In this document: positions 7,503 through 17,081 of the stretch, one piece after another
Numbering within the stretch: position 1 is the first letter of the stretch
How the letters are laid out: each line of letters begins with the position of its first letter
Origin: Sphingorhabdus sp. 109
Lineage (GTDB): Bacteria > Pseudomonadota > Alphaproteobacteria > Sphingomonadales > Sphingomonadaceae
Direction of reading: 5' to 3'
NCBI RefSeq assembly: GCF_902506555.1
Contig: NZ_LR732707.1
Span: forward strand, 1,641,138 to 1,705,137
DNA: 64,000 nucleotides
The notes under the pieces: model-generated
Told to the model about the DNA's origin: nothing
Database searches by the model: none
The model's input: only the letters and a program-made list of their open reading frames with translations
Position numbers and translations under genes: made by a program

Positions 7503-9629
7503 CTAGTGCACGCCGCCCTGCGCCGCATAAAGCGCTGCGAGCAGCAGCAATGCGACGATATTGGTGATCTTGATCATCGGGTTGACGGCGGGTCCTGCGG
7601 TATCCTTATAGGGGTCCCCGACAGTATCGCCGGTCACCGCAGCCTTGTGGGCTTCCGAGCCCTTGCCGCCGTGATTGCCATCCTCGATATATTTCTTGGC
7701 ATTGTCCCAGGCACCGCCACCCGCTGTCATCGACAGGGCAACAAACAGGCCGGAGACAATCACGCCGAGCAGCAACGCACCAAGAGCAGCAAAGCCATTG
7801 GCCTGACCGGCAACCGCGGTGATCACGAAATAGACCACGATCGGCGCGAGCACCGGCAGCAGCGACGGCAGGATCATTTCCTTGATCGCCGCCTTGGTCA
7901 CCAGATCCACGGTCCGGGCATAGTTGGGGCGTGACGTGCCATCCATGATGCCCTTGTCAGCGGCGAATTGTGCGCGCACGTCCTTCACCACGTCACCCGC
8001 AGCGCGCCCTACAGCGGTCATGCCCATGGCTCCGAAGAGATAGGGCAAGAGCGCGCCGAGCAGCAGACCGACAATGACATAGGGATTTTCCAGACTGAAG
8101 CTGACTTCGAGGTTCGGAAAGAACTCTTTCAGGTCAGCGGTATAGGCGGAGAACAGCACCAGCGCTGCCAGACCGGCCGAGCCGATGGCATAGCCCTTGG
8201 TGACAGCCTTGGTGGTGTTGCCAACCGCATCCAGCGCGTCGGTTTTCTCCCGGACGCTGTCATCGAGACCCGACATTTCGGCAATGCCGCCCGCGTTATC
8301 GGTGACCGGACCATAAGCATCCAGCGCCACGACCATACCGGCAAGCGCCAGCATCGACGTTGCCGCAAAGGCGATGCCGATCAGGCCGGCGAGCTGGTAA
8401 GCGACGACGATACCAACGACGATGACCAGAGTCGGCAGAGCCGTTGCTTCCATTGAAATGGCAAGGCCCTGGATCACGTTCGTGCCGTGGCCGGTTTCCG
8501 ACGATTTGGCGATCGACCGCACCGGACGATATTCCGTTCCGGTATAATATTCGGTGATCCAGATGATCAGACCGGTGACGGCCAGTCCCACCATCATCGA
8601 CCAGAACAGCGCCATGCCGGTGAATCCGCCACTGCCATCGAGCGCGGTGCCGATCGGCGTGTCCATGTCGCCGAGCGTGCGCATGGTGACATAATAGATG
8701 GCCGGGATCGAAAGGATCGCCGTGGTCAGGAAGCCCTTGTACAACGCGCCCATGATGTTCGTGCCACTGCCGAGGCGCACCATATAGGTGCCGATGATCG
8801 ACGTCAGGATGCAGACACCACCGACGATCAGCGGCAGGGACATCAGGTCATAGAGCATGGCGCTGCCGACAAGATCGCCGAACAGCAGGGCCAGCAGAAC
8901 CATGGTCGCACCAACGGTCACGACATAGGTTTCGAACAGGTCAGCCGCCATACCGGCGCAGTCGCCGACATTGTCGCCGACATTGTCCGCGATGGTAGCC
9001 GGATTGCGCGGATCATCCTCGGGGATGCCCGCTTCGACCTTGCCGACCAGATCGGCGCCGACGTCGGCAGCCTTGGTAAAGATACCGCCGCCCAGACGCG
9101 CGAAGATCGAAATCAGCGAAGCGCCAAAGGCCAGCGCGACCAGCGCGTCGATGACCGTGCGGTCATTGGCCGCCATGCCCATCTGGGTGGTCAGCACGTA
9201 GAAGAAGATCGAGATGGCCAGCAAAGCGAGGCCCGCCACCAGCATACCGGTCACGGCACCGGCACGAAATGCGACGGTGAGGCCGGTTTGCAGGCTTTCG
9301 CTGGCACCCTGCGCCGTGCGGACATTGGCGCGAACCGAAATGTTCATGCCGATATAGCCCGCGACGCCGGAAAGAATGGCACCAAGCAGAAAGCCGACTG
9401 TAGAAATGGGGCCGAGGAAGAGGAAGACCAGAACCGCGACGACAATGCCGACGAGGCCGATTGCGCGATATTGGCGGTTCAGATAGGCTTGTGCGCCTTC
9501 CTGGATCGCGCCGGCAATGGATTGCATTTTCTCGTTGCCGGCCGGTGCATTGAGCACCTGACGGCTGGTGATAAAGCCGTATAATATGGCTATCAGGCCA
9601 CATAAAATTGAAATGGTGACTACAGTCAT
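7503..9629 (-). CDS. hppA: Membrane-bound proton-pumping inorganic pyrophosphatase
   Basis: 708 residues with about 16 hydrophobic helices. The catalytic signature [20 protein letters not shown] begins at 189, followed by [28 protein letters not shown] second conserved block, [20 protein letters not shown], begins near 438. The enzyme hydrolyses pyrophosphate and pumps H+ across the cytoplasmic membrane. [11 protein letters not shown] places Lys at 474, where potassium-dependent family members have Ala, so this should be the K+-independent type. It has its own candidate promoter and a strong terminator. Confidence 0.97.
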   Translation of the reverse strand: MTVVTISILCGLIAILYGFITSRQVLNAPAGNEKMQSIAGAIQEGAQAYLNRQYRAIGLVGIVVAVLVFLFLGPISTVGFLLGAILSGVAGYIGMNISVRANVRTAQGASESLQTGLTVAFRAGAVTGMLVAGLALLAISIFFYVLTTQMGMAANDRTVIDALVALAFGASLISIFARLGGGIFTKAADVGADLVGKVEAGIPEDDPRNPATIADNVGDNVGDCAGMAADLFETYVVTVGATMVLLALLFGDLVGSAMLYDLMSLPLIVGGVCILTSIIGTYMVRLGSGTNIMGALYKGFLTTAILSIPAIYYVTMRTLGDMDTPIGTALDGSGGFTGMALFWSMMVGLAVTGLIIWITEYYTGTEYRPVRSIAKSSETGHGTNVIQGLAISMEATALPTLVIVVGIVVAYQLAGLIGIAFAATSMLALAGMVVALDAYGPVTDNAGGIAEMSGLDDSVREKTDALDAVGNTTKAVTKGYAIGSAGLAALVLFSAYTADLKEFFPNLEVSFSLENPYVIVGLLLGALLPYLFGAMGMTAVGRAAGDVVKDVRAQFAADKGIMDGTSRPNYARTVDLVTKAAIKEMILPSLLPVLAPIVVYFVITAVAGQANGFAALGALLLGVIVSGLFVALSMTAGGGAWDNAKKYIEDGNHGGKGSEAHKAAVTGDTVGDPYKDTAGPAVNPMIKITNIVALLLLAALYAAQGGVH

Positions 9630-9690
9630 TACTGAGCATCCCCCCCTATTTTTTTACGAGCACCCCATTGATCAGGGCGCTTTCGCGACA

Positions 9691-9720
9691 GGTATAGTGC
9701 GGGAAATGCGAAGGGTGCAA
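9691..9720 (-). promoter_or_regulatory. Candidate sigma-70 promoter of hppA
   Basis: On the minus strand TTGCAC (9720-9715) and TATACC (9696-9691) are spaced by 18 bp, about 60 bp upstream of the hppA ATG in the 156-bp gap after thiL. Predicted by similarity to the general -35/-10 consensus only. The rest of this gap shows no gene. Confidence 0.45.
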
Positions 9721-9785
9721 GCCCTGATTTACCGCGCCGGCGGGAACGCTTTTGAGCCTATTCAATTTGATAGAATTTGCCTGGA

Positions 9786-10721
9786 TCAGGCGTGCACAAA
9801 CCCCATAGCGTCGGGCAATTCCAGTCGTTCGCCGTGGCTGTGCAATGCGATACCGGACCCGGGTCGACAGATGCCCACGCACGTCAGCGGCACTGACAAT
9901 ACGGTTTCCGGGCTGGCGGTGAGCAACAGCTGGTAATCGTCGCCTCCGGTCGCTGCCTTCATCCGCGCATCCCGGTCAGTGCCCACCAAAGTCTGGAACG
10001 GTTTCGACAACGGCAGTTCCGCCAGATCGATTTCGATCTTCACGTCGCTGGCTGCCGCAATACGCGACGCATCGAGCAGCAGCCCGTCGGAGACATCCAT
10101 CATGCTGCTGACCAGATTGGACAATATCCGTCCCTCTTCCAGCCGGGGTGTCGGCCGGGTGTGCGCCTTCAACAGTGTTGCGCTAATGTCTATATCATCG
10201 GCCTGCAACGCACCGGATGCAATTTGCAGCCCCGCCCAGGCATCGCCGATGGTTCCGGTAACATATACAGCATGACCAGGCCGGGCGTTGCTGCGGGAGG
10301 GCACTATATGCCCCTTCGCTTCGCCAATGGCTGTCAGGCCGAATGTCCGCGGCGCATTGTCGCCCATCGCCACGGTATCGCCACCCAGCAGCGGAACAGA
10401 AAAGCGGTCGATCGCCTGCTTCAGCCCTTCGACGAAGGCGGCGTCCCAGGCGTCACCGGCGGTCCGGCCATAGCCGAGCAGCAAGCCGAGCGGCTTTGCC
10501 CCCTTGGCTGCCAGATCGGAAAGATTCACCGCAACCAGCTTCCAGGCGACATCCGCGGGATCGGCATCGCGCAGAAAATGCATGCCTTCGACCATCATGT
10601 CGTGGGTCATCACCAGCTTGTGTCGGCCGAACGGCATCATGGCGACATCGTCGGCCAGCCCGCGGGCTGCTGGATGCGTGGTGATCGCCTTGAGCCGGTC
10701 GATAAATTCCAGTTCGTTCAA
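9786..10721 (-). CDS. thiL: Thiamine-monophosphate kinase
   Basis: 311 residues of the usual length. It begins MNELEFIDRLKAI, with LADDVAMM as the nucleotide/Mg aspartate motif, MTHDMMVEGMHF, and WKLVAVNLSDLAAKGAKPLG, the typical ThiL core. MMDVSDGLLLDASRIA and TGGDDYQLLLT are the C-terminal motifs. It phosphorylates thiamine monophosphate to thiamine diphosphate in the cytoplasm. The start overlaps the stop of the esterase gene by 4 bp (ATGA). Proximity to nusB is common in proteobacteria. I see no TPP riboswitch. Confidence 0.95.
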   Translation of the reverse strand: MNELEFIDRLKAITTHPAARGLADDVAMMPFGRHKLVMTHDMMVEGMHFLRDADPADVAWKLVAVNLSDLAAKGAKPLGLLLGYGRTAGDAWDAAFVEGLKQAIDRFSVPLLGGDTVAMGDNAPRTFGLTAIGEAKGHIVPSRSNARPGHAVYVTGTIGDAWAGLQIASGALQADDIDISATLLKAHTRPTPRLEEGRILSNLVSSMMDVSDGLLLDASRIAAASDVKIEIDLAELPLSKPFQTLVGTDRDARMKAATGGDDYQLLLTASPETVLSVPLTCVGICRPGSGIALHSHGERLELPDAMGFVHA

Positions 10722-11641
10722 GAGAGTGCGTGCTCCAGTGCCATTCTGATGGAAGCGTTGGCGCGCTTGCTGACCGCTGCCTGTGGGGCAAATCCATTGA
10801 ATCCGTGCGGCGCGCCTGGGTAGATAGCAAGCTCAACCGGAACGCCGGATGAACGAAGACGATTGGCATAGGCAATATCTTCGTCGAGAAACAGATCGAG
10901 ATCGCCGCACATGATATAGGCGGGCGGCAGTCCGACGAGATCGGTAGCCCGCGCTGCCGCGGCATATGGGCTGGCACCGCCTTCCTCGGCATAGAGCGAC
11001 CAGGCATGTAGCGAGGTTTCCCGCGTCCAGCTGTTCGGCGGGATGTCCATATGACCGGAGGGCGTGTCGTGCTGATCATCGAGCATCGGGTAGATCAGCA
11101 GCTGGAAAGCGATATCGGGACCGCCCCGGTCGCGGTTCATCAGCGCCGCGCTCGCCGCCAGCCCGCCCCCGGCACTCGGTCCACCAAGCACGATTTTGCG
11201 CGGATTGCGGTTTTTCGCAACCCGCTCGATCACCGCGCATACATCGCGGGCGGCAGCGGGCGCGCGATGCTCCGGCGCCATCCGGTAATCGACCGAGACT
11301 ACCGGCGCGAGCGATGAAAAGCCCCGGGCCGACAAATCGTCGGCGCTGCCCATCACGTAACCACCGCCGTGCAGCCAGATGATGGTACAATCCGAGTAGA
11401 GCACATCCCGGGCGCGATATTCGATCACCGCAACATCGGGGTCGCCATCGAGTCCCGGCATATGATATTCGTCTTTCTGACCGTCATATTCCGGCAGGTC
11501 CGCGCTCATTTGGGCGAACATCGCATCCAGCGCGGCACGCGCCGCGGTCACATCGCTCTTCAATATATCGAACAGATAGGGTCCGTCGGCCGCAATGACG
11601 TCTCGAAAAGCCGGATCCAGGCGGTCTAGAAAGTCGGACAT
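10718..11641 (-). CDS. Alpha/beta hydrolase, hormone-sensitive-lipase family
   Basis: 307 residues. HGGGY at 91-95 forms the oxyanion hole, GGPSAGGG holds the nucleophile Ser156, and YPGAPHGFNGF near the C-terminus gives the His; an Asp is expected in CGDLDLFLDED. This is the type IV esterase/lipase arrangement, usually acting on short acyl esters. The ATG at 11641 has a strong GGGGGAG upstream; the frame is open further up but into the nusB 3' flank. It overlaps thiL by 4 bp and follows nusB by 31 bp. Substrate unknown. Confidence 0.88.
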   Translation of the reverse strand: MSDFLDRLDPAFRDVIAADGPYLFDILKSDVTAARAALDAMFAQMSADLPEYDGQKDEYHMPGLDGDPDVAVIEYRARDVLYSDCTIIWLHGGGYVMGSADDLSARGFSSLAPVVSVDYRMAPEHRAPAAARDVCAVIERVAKNRNPRKIVLGGPSAGGGLAASAALMNRDRGGPDIAFQLLIYPMLDDQHDTPSGHMDIPPNSWTRETSLHAWSLYAEEGGASPYAAAARATDLVGLPPAYIMCGDLDLFLDEDIAYANRLRSSGVPVELAIYPGAPHGFNGFAPQAAVSKRANASIRMALEHALS

Positions 11642-11672
11642 TATTCTCCCCCGTGTTGGCGGGGAAGATTGT

Positions 11673-12119
11673 TCAGCCCCGCACCTGCTTGGCGATGCTA
11701 TCCAGAAGCCCGTTGACGAAACCGGCGTCCTTCTTGTTGAAGAAGGCATGGGCGACGTCCAGATATTCGTCAATTACCGTTGCGATCGGTACGTCTTCCT
11801 GTGCGACCAGTTCAAATGTGCCACAGCGCAGGATCTGGACCATCGTCTTGTCGAGCCGTCCCAGCGTCCAGCCGGCGGCCAGTTTCGAAGCAACCAGCTG
11901 GTCGATTTCTTCCATCCGCGAGGTCACGCCGATGACCAGATCGTCAAAGAAGTCGCGTTCGGCCGGATGATATTGGTCATCCTCGATTTCCTTGCCGAGC
12001 CGGTGGTCGTGAAATTCCTTGAGCAGCTTGGGTACCGGCGTCTTTTCCATCTGATGCTGGAACAGCGCCTGGACCGCAGCCAGCCGGGCAGCGGATCGGG
12101 AGGTGGATTTTGCGGTCAT
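11673..12119 (-). CDS. nusB: Transcription antitermination factor NusB
   Basis: 148 residues. Conserved blocks are SRSAARLAAVQALFQHQM, HPAERDFFDDLVIGV, and the C-terminal VPIATVIDEYLDVAHAFFNK followed by KDAGFVNGLLDSIAKQ. NusB binds boxA RNA with NusE in rRNA antitermination complexes. Its start overlaps the stop of the DUF1993 gene by 4 bp (12116-12119), and an esterase gene follows 31 bp after its stop. ribH, a frequent partner elsewhere, is absent here. Confidence 0.96.
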   Translation of the reverse strand: MTAKSTSRSAARLAAVQALFQHQMEKTPVPKLLKEFHDHRLGKEIEDDQYHPAERDFFDDLVIGVTSRMEEIDQLVASKLAAGWTLGRLDKTMVQILRCGTFELVAQEDVPIATVIDEYLDVAHAFFNKKDAGFVNGLLDSIAKQVRG

Positions 12120-12640
12120 GTCCTTTTCATCCGCGGAACGCCGAGAAAATCGCCCTTGCCGATCGGGAATCCGCGCTGGCGGAGCAGGTCATAAGCGGTT
12201 GTCGCGTGAAAATAGAAATTCGGCTGAGCAAAGCTCAGCAGGAAATTTTCAGCGGTGAAGGGCATGACTCGATCCTTGAAGCGGAACTCCATATGCTGGC
12301 CAGCAAAGCCTTCCATCTCGGCTTCGCTAATCGCTTCGAGCCCGGCCTTTGCTTCATCAAGCTTTTCATAGAGGCCGGCCCAATCTTCGGGCGGCGGGGC
12401 CAGACTGGGTATAAACACGCCCTCCCTGACGCCTTCAATGGCGCCGAGCGAATGTTCGCGGCAGCATTTTACCTGATAGGAAAAGGGCAGCATATCCTCG
12501 ATCAGTCGCGCGCCGATAATCTCTTCCGGTGCGGTGCCATTGTCTTCGCAATGGGCCTTGGCCTTGTCGACAAGCTTGCGAACCGCCGCGATGATCTGCA
12601 GCTGGGTCGGGATTATGGCGTCATATAGGGAAATGGTCAT
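12116..12640 (-). CDS. DUF1993 family protein
   Basis: 174 residues. MTISLYDAIIPTQLQIIAAV, EEIIGARLIEDMLPFSYQV and LLSFAQPNFYFHATTAYDLL are the conserved blocks of this all-helical family, which resembles DinB-like four-helix bundles. PNFYFHATTAYDLLR includes a conserved His. Biochemical function is not known. It lies 23 bp after hisD and overlaps nusB by 4 bp. Confidence 0.82.
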   Translation of the reverse strand: MTISLYDAIIPTQLQIIAAVRKLVDKAKAHCEDNGTAPEEIIGARLIEDMLPFSYQVKCCREHSLGAIEGVREGVFIPSLAPPPEDWAGLYEKLDEAKAGLEAISEAEMEGFAGQHMEFRFKDRVMPFTAENFLLSFAQPNFYFHATTAYDLLRQRGFPIGKGDFLGVPRMKRT

Positions 12641-12663
12641 GGACTTTTCTCTCTCTTTGGATG

Positions 12664-13959
12664 TCAGATCCGGTCGAGCCGTTTTTGCACGCTGGCAGCA
12701 TGGGCTGGCAGGCCCTCCGTTTCAGCCAGCGCGACCGCGGCCGGGCCGATATTGTGCAGGGCCTGCTCGTCGCAGTGGATGAAGCTGGTACGCTTCATGA
12801 AATCCGTCACCGACAGACCGGACGAGAAACGCGCCCGTCGCCCGGTCGGCAATACATGATTGGGGCCGGCGACATAATCACCGACGGCTTCGGGCGTATG
12901 CCGGCCGAGGAACACCGATCCGGCGTGGCGGATCTTGCGGAATAGCGCATCGGGATCATCGACCGCCAGTTCCAGATGTTCGGCTGCCAGCCGGTCGACC
13001 AGCGGCACCGCCTGATCCAGCCGGTCGACGATTATGATCGCGCCATTGTCGTTCCAGCTGGTAGTGGCGGTTTCGGACGTTGCGAGGACACCGAGCTGTT
13101 CACCCACTTTAACAGAAACTTGTTCAGCAAATTTAGCATCATCTGTGAACAGGATGGACTGGCTGGTCGGATCATGTTCCGCCTGGCTGAGCAGATCGGC
13201 GGCGATCCAGTCCGGATCATTCTTGCCATCGGCCACCACAACGATTTCCGAAGGGCCGGCAACCATATCGATACCGACAACACCGAACACCTGCCGCTTG
13301 GCTTCGGCCACCCAGGCATTGCCGGGACCGGTAATGACGTCGACCGGTTTGATCTTTTCCGTGCCATAAGCGAGCGCGGCCACCGCCTGTGCGCCGCCGA
13401 TCCGCCAGATCTCGTCCACCCCTGCCAGTTCGGCCGCAGCCAGCACCAGCGGATTGATATAGCCGCCGGGCGCCGGGGTCACCATGATGATATGCTCGAC
13501 ACCGGCGACCTTGGCCGGAATCGCGTTCATCAGCACCGAAGACGGATAGGCCGCGCGGCCACCGGGAATATAGATGCCCGCCCGCTCGACCGCGCCCCAG
13601 CGCGCACCGATGCGCACGCCAGCATCGTCCATATAGTCCCTGTTATCAGGGAGTTGCCCGTCATGATAATCACGAATTCTCAAGGCCGCCAGCTCCAGCG
13701 CAACCCGCAAGGATGCTTCCAATCCTTCCAGTGCCGCTTCGGATTCCGCCTTGTCGACGCGCCAGCCGGTCTGCTCCAGATCATGCTGGTCAAACTTGCC
13801 GGTCAGCCGCGCAACAGCTTCATCGCCGTGATCTCGAACATCCTGAATGATCGCCCGAACATCCGCCGAAACATCCGCATCCGCTTCGCGCCGGGCATTG
13901 ACCAGCGCGTCAAAGGCGGCATCGAAATCCGGATCAGAAATGGAGAGTCGAAGAACCAT
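12664..13959 (-). CDS. hisD: Histidinol dehydrogenase
   Basis: 431 residues, full length. GIYIPGGRAAYPSSVLMN, ITGPGNAWVAEAKRQVFG, IDMVAGPSE and the zinc-ligand block LLSQAEHDPTSQ are diagnostic. It converts L-histidinol to L-histidine in two NAD-dependent oxidations. Its ATG overlaps the TGA of hisG by one base (TGATG), so the two are coupled. Confidence 0.97.
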   Translation of the reverse strand: MVLRLSISDPDFDAAFDALVNARREADADVSADVRAIIQDVRDHGDEAVARLTGKFDQHDLEQTGWRVDKAESEAALEGLEASLRVALELAALRIRDYHDGQLPDNRDYMDDAGVRIGARWGAVERAGIYIPGGRAAYPSSVLMNAIPAKVAGVEHIIMVTPAPGGYINPLVLAAAELAGVDEIWRIGGAQAVAALAYGTEKIKPVDVITGPGNAWVAEAKRQVFGVVGIDMVAGPSEIVVVADGKNDPDWIAADLLSQAEHDPTSQSILFTDDAKFAEQVSVKVGEQLGVLATSETATTSWNDNGAIIIVDRLDQAVPLVDRLAAEHLELAVDDPDALFRKIRHAGSVFLGRHTPEAVGDYVAGPNHVLPTGRRARFSSGLSVTDFMKRTSFIHCDEQALHNIGPAAVALAETEGLPAHAASVQKRLDRI

Positions 13960-14609
13960 CAGACCTGCCCCGCCAGCTCGCGGAATTTCTGTACCAGCGG
14001 GGTCAGCTCGGCGCTGCGCATCTTGTAAGCCGCACGATTGACCACCAGCCGTCCGGAGATGTCCAATATCCGGTCGGTCTCGACCAGAGCATTGGCTTTC
14101 AGCGTGCTGCCGGATTCGACCAGATCGACGATATGCCGCGACAGGCCGAGCGAGGGTGCCAGTTCCATTGCGCCATTAAGTTTCACGCATTCGGCCTGAA
14201 TGCCCTTGCTCTCGAAATAGCGGCTGGTGAGATTGGGATATTTGGTCGCGACCCGCAAATGCGAGATATTCCCGACCTCCTCGGCATCGTCCTTTGGTTG
14301 CGCCACCGACAGACGACAGCGACCGATTCCGAGATCGACCGGCGCGTATAATTCGCTATAGCCGAATTCCTCGATCACGTCGGACCCGACGATGCCGATC
14401 TGCGCCGCGCCATGGGCGACAAAGGTCGCCACATCAAACGCCCGTACCCGGATGATCGACATATGCGGCAGATTCGTCGCGAATTGCAGACTGCGGTTGG
14501 ACTTGTCAAAAAAGGCGTCTTCTGGCACGATCCCCGCCTGCTCCAGGAGCGGCAAGGCATCGTCGAGAATCCTCCCTTTCGGAATCGCAAAGATTAGTGG
14601 TTTGGCCAT
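13959..14609 (-). CDS. hisG: ATP phosphoribosyltransferase, short form
   Basis: 216 residues, [20 protein letters not shown] to [10 protein letters not shown]-like end, the first enzyme of histidine synthesis. [14 protein letters not shown] and [13 protein letters not shown] are typical. It lacks the C-terminal regulatory ACT-like domain, so it is the short form, which is known to need the HisZ subunit; hisZ is not in this window. The start at 14609 is the family-typical MAKPL. It diverges from the DUF2332 gene with only about 45 bp between starts, so promoters must overlap. Confidence 0.95.
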   Translation of the reverse strand: MAKPLIFAIPKGRILDDALPLLEQAGIVPEDAFFDKSNRSLQFATNLPHMSIIRVRAFDVATFVAHGAAQIGIVGSDVIEEFGYSELYAPVDLGIGRCRLSVAQPKDDAEEVGNISHLRVATKYPNLTSRYFESKGIQAECVKLNGAMELAPSLGLSRHIVDLVESGSTLKANALVETDRILDISGRLVVNRAAYKMRSAELTPLVQKFRELAGQV

Positions 14610-14654
14610 GATGGCCGCGGCTTTACGGCTTCGCAGATGAAAGGGCAACGAGTT

Positions 14655-15710
14655 ATGGATATTTTGGACGTCGAAGATATCGCGCAGGGAATGCGCGGCC
14701 AGGCGGAACATTGCCGGCGCAACGATGCCCCGGTAACAGCCTCGATCATCATCGCCCAGTTGGCTCTGATCAACGGCCCGACAGCCTGCGGGCAAAAGAT
14801 CGCGCAGTGGCCGGGAAAACCGCTGGAAGACGCGATGCCGCTGCGCCTCACCGGCGGCCTGCATCATCTCTATCTCAGCGGCAAGGAACCCCGGCTGGCG
14901 GATATTTACGAGGGAAGGATCACCAATCAGGATACGATTGATCATCTGGTGGGACAGGTTGTCGCCGACCATGATGCCGATCTCCTGCCCTGGTTCGACA
15001 GCCCGCCGCAGACCAACGAATCCGGACGGTCAGCGAGTTTCATGGCGGGCCTGCTCTGGCTGTCCGGGCGTATCGGTCCGCGATTCGAACTGCTCGAACT
15101 GGGCGCCAGCGCCGGGGTGAATACGATGATGGGCCGCTATCATTATGATCTGAACGGCGTTCAGGCGGGGCCGGAGGATTCGCCGATGCGGATCAGGCCC
15201 GAGTGGCGGGGACCGCCTCCCCCGCAGGCCCCGGTCGAGATTGACAGCGCCCGCGGCTGCGACCAGAATCCGATCGATCTCACCGACGACGAAACCGCCG
15301 CCCGGCTCAAGGGCTATATCTGGCCCGAAATGCCCGCCCGCTTCGAACGGATGGAAGCCTCGATCGCGCTGGCCAAGCAGGATCCACCCGATATCGCCAA
15401 AGCCGATGGCGCCGACTGGGTCGAAGAACAGCTAACCCTGCCCCAAGAAGCCGGCGTCACGCGGGTGCTGATGCATTCGATTGTTTGGCAATATCTGCCG
15501 CAGGCGTCCAAGGACCGGATTACAGCGGCGATGGAGATGGCCGGCAAAGCGGCGACCCCGGACAGGCCCATTGCCTGGATGTCGCTGGAAACCAACCGCA
15601 AGACCTTCAGCCACGAGCTGATCATCCGCCATTGGCCGGGCGGCGAACAACCGGCACTGCTAGGGCGGGCTCACGCCCATGGCGCGTGGGTGGAATGGTT
15701 TGAGGAATAG
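14655..15710 (+). CDS. DUF2332 family protein
   Basis: 351 residues from [10 protein letters not shown], with AAAGGGCAACGAG upstream. Blocks typical of DUF2332 are [38 protein letters not shown] and [20 protein letters not shown]. The last (E-x-GASAG-x-N) looks like a methyltransferase-type nucleotide-binding loop, so an SAM-dependent role is possible but unproven. It ends before a long perfect inverted repeat shared with the convergent pirin gene. Confidence 0.8.
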   Translation: MDILDVEDIAQGMRGQAEHCRRNDAPVTASIIIAQLALINGPTACGQKIAQWPGKPLEDAMPLRLTGGLHHLYLSGKEPRLADIYEGRITNQDTIDHLVGQVVADHDADLLPWFDSPPQTNESGRSASFMAGLLWLSGRIGPRFELLELGASAGVNTMMGRYHYDLNGVQAGPEDSPMRIRPEWRGPPPPQAPVEIDSARGCDQNPIDLTDDETAARLKGYIWPEMPARFERMEASIALAKQDPPDIAKADGADWVEEQLTLPQEAGVTRVLMHSIVWQYLPQASKDRITAAMEMAGKAATPDRPIAWMSLETNRKTFSHELIIRHWPGGEQPALLGRAHAHGAWVEWFEE

Positions 15711-15716
15711 AGACTA

Positions 15717-15793
15717 TGTGCTCCGCACTTGATGCGGAGCTCTGGCGTCGTCAGCGCATGCCTCCCGGGGCTCCGCATCAAGTGCGGAGCACA
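15717..15793. repeat. Perfect 24-bp inverted repeat between convergent genes
   Basis: TGTGCTCCGCACTTGATGCG plus GAGC (15717-15740) is exactly complementary to 15770-15793, with a 29-base loop. It fills the gap between the DUF2332 and pirin stops and could fold on either transcript as a bidirectional terminator-like hairpin. No T-run follows. It may also be a REP-type element. Confidence 0.75.
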
Positions 15794-15796
15794 GCC

Positions 15797-16690
15797 CTAA
15801 TCCGTAATCGTCTTTGGCTTGCCATCCGGCAGCGGAATATATTCATCGGGATCGCCCGGAACCTCGGGAAATCGGCCTTCAATCCAGTCGGCCTTGGCCT
15901 GCTCGATCCGCTCCTTGCTCGACGAAACAAAATTCCACCAGACATGGCGTTCGGTGGCAAAAGCCTCGCCACCGAGCAACATCGCACGGCCGCCCGACAG
16001 AGATGAAAGCGAGACCTTCGCCCTCGGCGCGATTACATAGAGCATATATTTTTCCAGCGGCACGCCATCCAGCGCACCATCACCGTCGACCAGCATCACC
16101 GCCCGTTCGTCGGCCTCCGCATCAATCGGGATCGCGCCTCCGGCGCAGAGCAGGATATCGGCATACATTGTCTCGGCATGACAGGTGGTCGGCGCCGTCT
16201 GCCCCCAGAGGCTCCCCATGATGATCCGGGCTTTTGCGCCACTATCATCGACCAGCGGCAAATCATTCACTCCGACATTCTCGAACGCCGGATCGATCTC
16301 TTCCTTGCCATCGGGGAGTGCCAACCAGGTTTGCATCCCGAACATCGGTTTCTTCTCGTCCTGCGTTTCCACCGGCGAGCGTTCCGAATGGACAATCCCC
16401 CTGCCCGCGGTCATCAGATTGACTTCGCCCGGCCGGATTGTCTGGTGCGTGCCCAGACTGTCGCGATGATCGATTGCGCCTTCGAACAAATAGGTTACCG
16501 TTGCCAGATTGATATGCGGATGCGGACGGACGCCCATGCCCGGCCCTTCCGGCAATACCGCCGGACCAAATTCATCGACAAAGATAAACGGCCCCACCAT
16601 CCGCCGATGCCGAGATGGCAGAACCCGGCGGACCTGAAACTCGCCGAGATCATGCGTGGTGGGGGTGATGGTCTGCAGGATGCCGAACAT
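15797..16690 (-). CDS. Pirin family protein
   Basis: 297 residues, a two-cupin protein. The metal site is visible: RPHPHINLATVTYLFEG (H57, H59) and AGRGIVHSE (H101, E103). Pirins bind Fe or other divalent metals; some have quercetinase activity and others act as redox-linked regulators. The C-terminus carries MLLGGEAFATERHVWWNFVS, conserved in bacterial pirins. It begins immediately before the bolA stop on the same strand. Role here not resolved. Confidence 0.9.
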   Translation of the reverse strand: MFGILQTITPTTHDLGEFQVRRVLPSRHRRMVGPFIFVDEFGPAVLPEGPGMGVRPHPHINLATVTYLFEGAIDHRDSLGTHQTIRPGEVNLMTAGRGIVHSERSPVETQDEKKPMFGMQTWLALPDGKEEIDPAFENVGVNDLPLVDDSGAKARIIMGSLWGQTAPTTCHAETMYADILLCAGGAIPIDAEADERAVMLVDGDGALDGVPLEKYMLYVIAPRAKVSLSSLSGGRAMLLGGEAFATERHVWWNFVSSSKERIEQAKADWIEGRFPEVPGDPDEYIPLPDGKPKTITD

Positions 16691-16966
16691 TTACTCCCCC
16701 GGTGCCCTCGCCTTGATCACCATCGCGTGAACCTTGTCGCGCATCAGGTCGCCCAGCGCCTTGTTCACCATCCGCTGGCGATTAAGCCGGGACTGGCCTT
16801 CAAACGCCGCGCATTGGATTTCGACGGTAAAATGCGATTCCCCGCTGCCATCGTCGCCGGCATGGCCATGATGGCTGGCGCTGTCGTTGGTCACGACGAG
16901 CGATATCGGCGCGAGTTCGGCGGTGAGCCTTTTTTCTATCTCGCTGTGGACTGGACCTTTGGGCAT
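16691..16966 (-). CDS. BolA family protein
   Basis: 91 residues from MPKGPVHSEIEKRL, chosen because GGAG lies just upstream of the ATG at 16966; the frame is open 8 codons further. SHFTVEIQCAAFEGQSRLNR, then QRMVNKALGDLM and KVHAMVIKA, is the class II KH-like BolA fold. BolA proteins bind monothiol glutaredoxins and take part in Fe-S handling. It diverges from the J-domain gene, an arrangement common in alphaproteobacteria. Confidence 0.9.
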   Translation of the reverse strand: MPKGPVHSEIEKRLTAELAPISLVVTNDSASHHGHAGDDGSGESHFTVEIQCAAFEGQSRLNRQRMVNKALGDLMRDKVHAMVIKARAPGE

Positions 16967-17081
16967 CGAATCTCCATATTGCTTTTTCACTCACCATATT
17001 AGCCGTTTGCACCGCCCTTGTCGAAGCGCGTTTGCGGCTTTCAGACCGTCCGGCGAACCGCGCGGGACCAACGGAGCAATA

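Noticed and set aside
7337-7528. Longer N-terminus for the acyltransferase
   Set aside because: It would run through the hppA terminator and overlap the hppA 3' end; the ATG at 7336 fits better.
9630-9785. Riboswitch or small RNA in the thiL-hppA gap
   Set aside because: Only promoter-like elements were found; no conserved TPP or other riboswitch motif.
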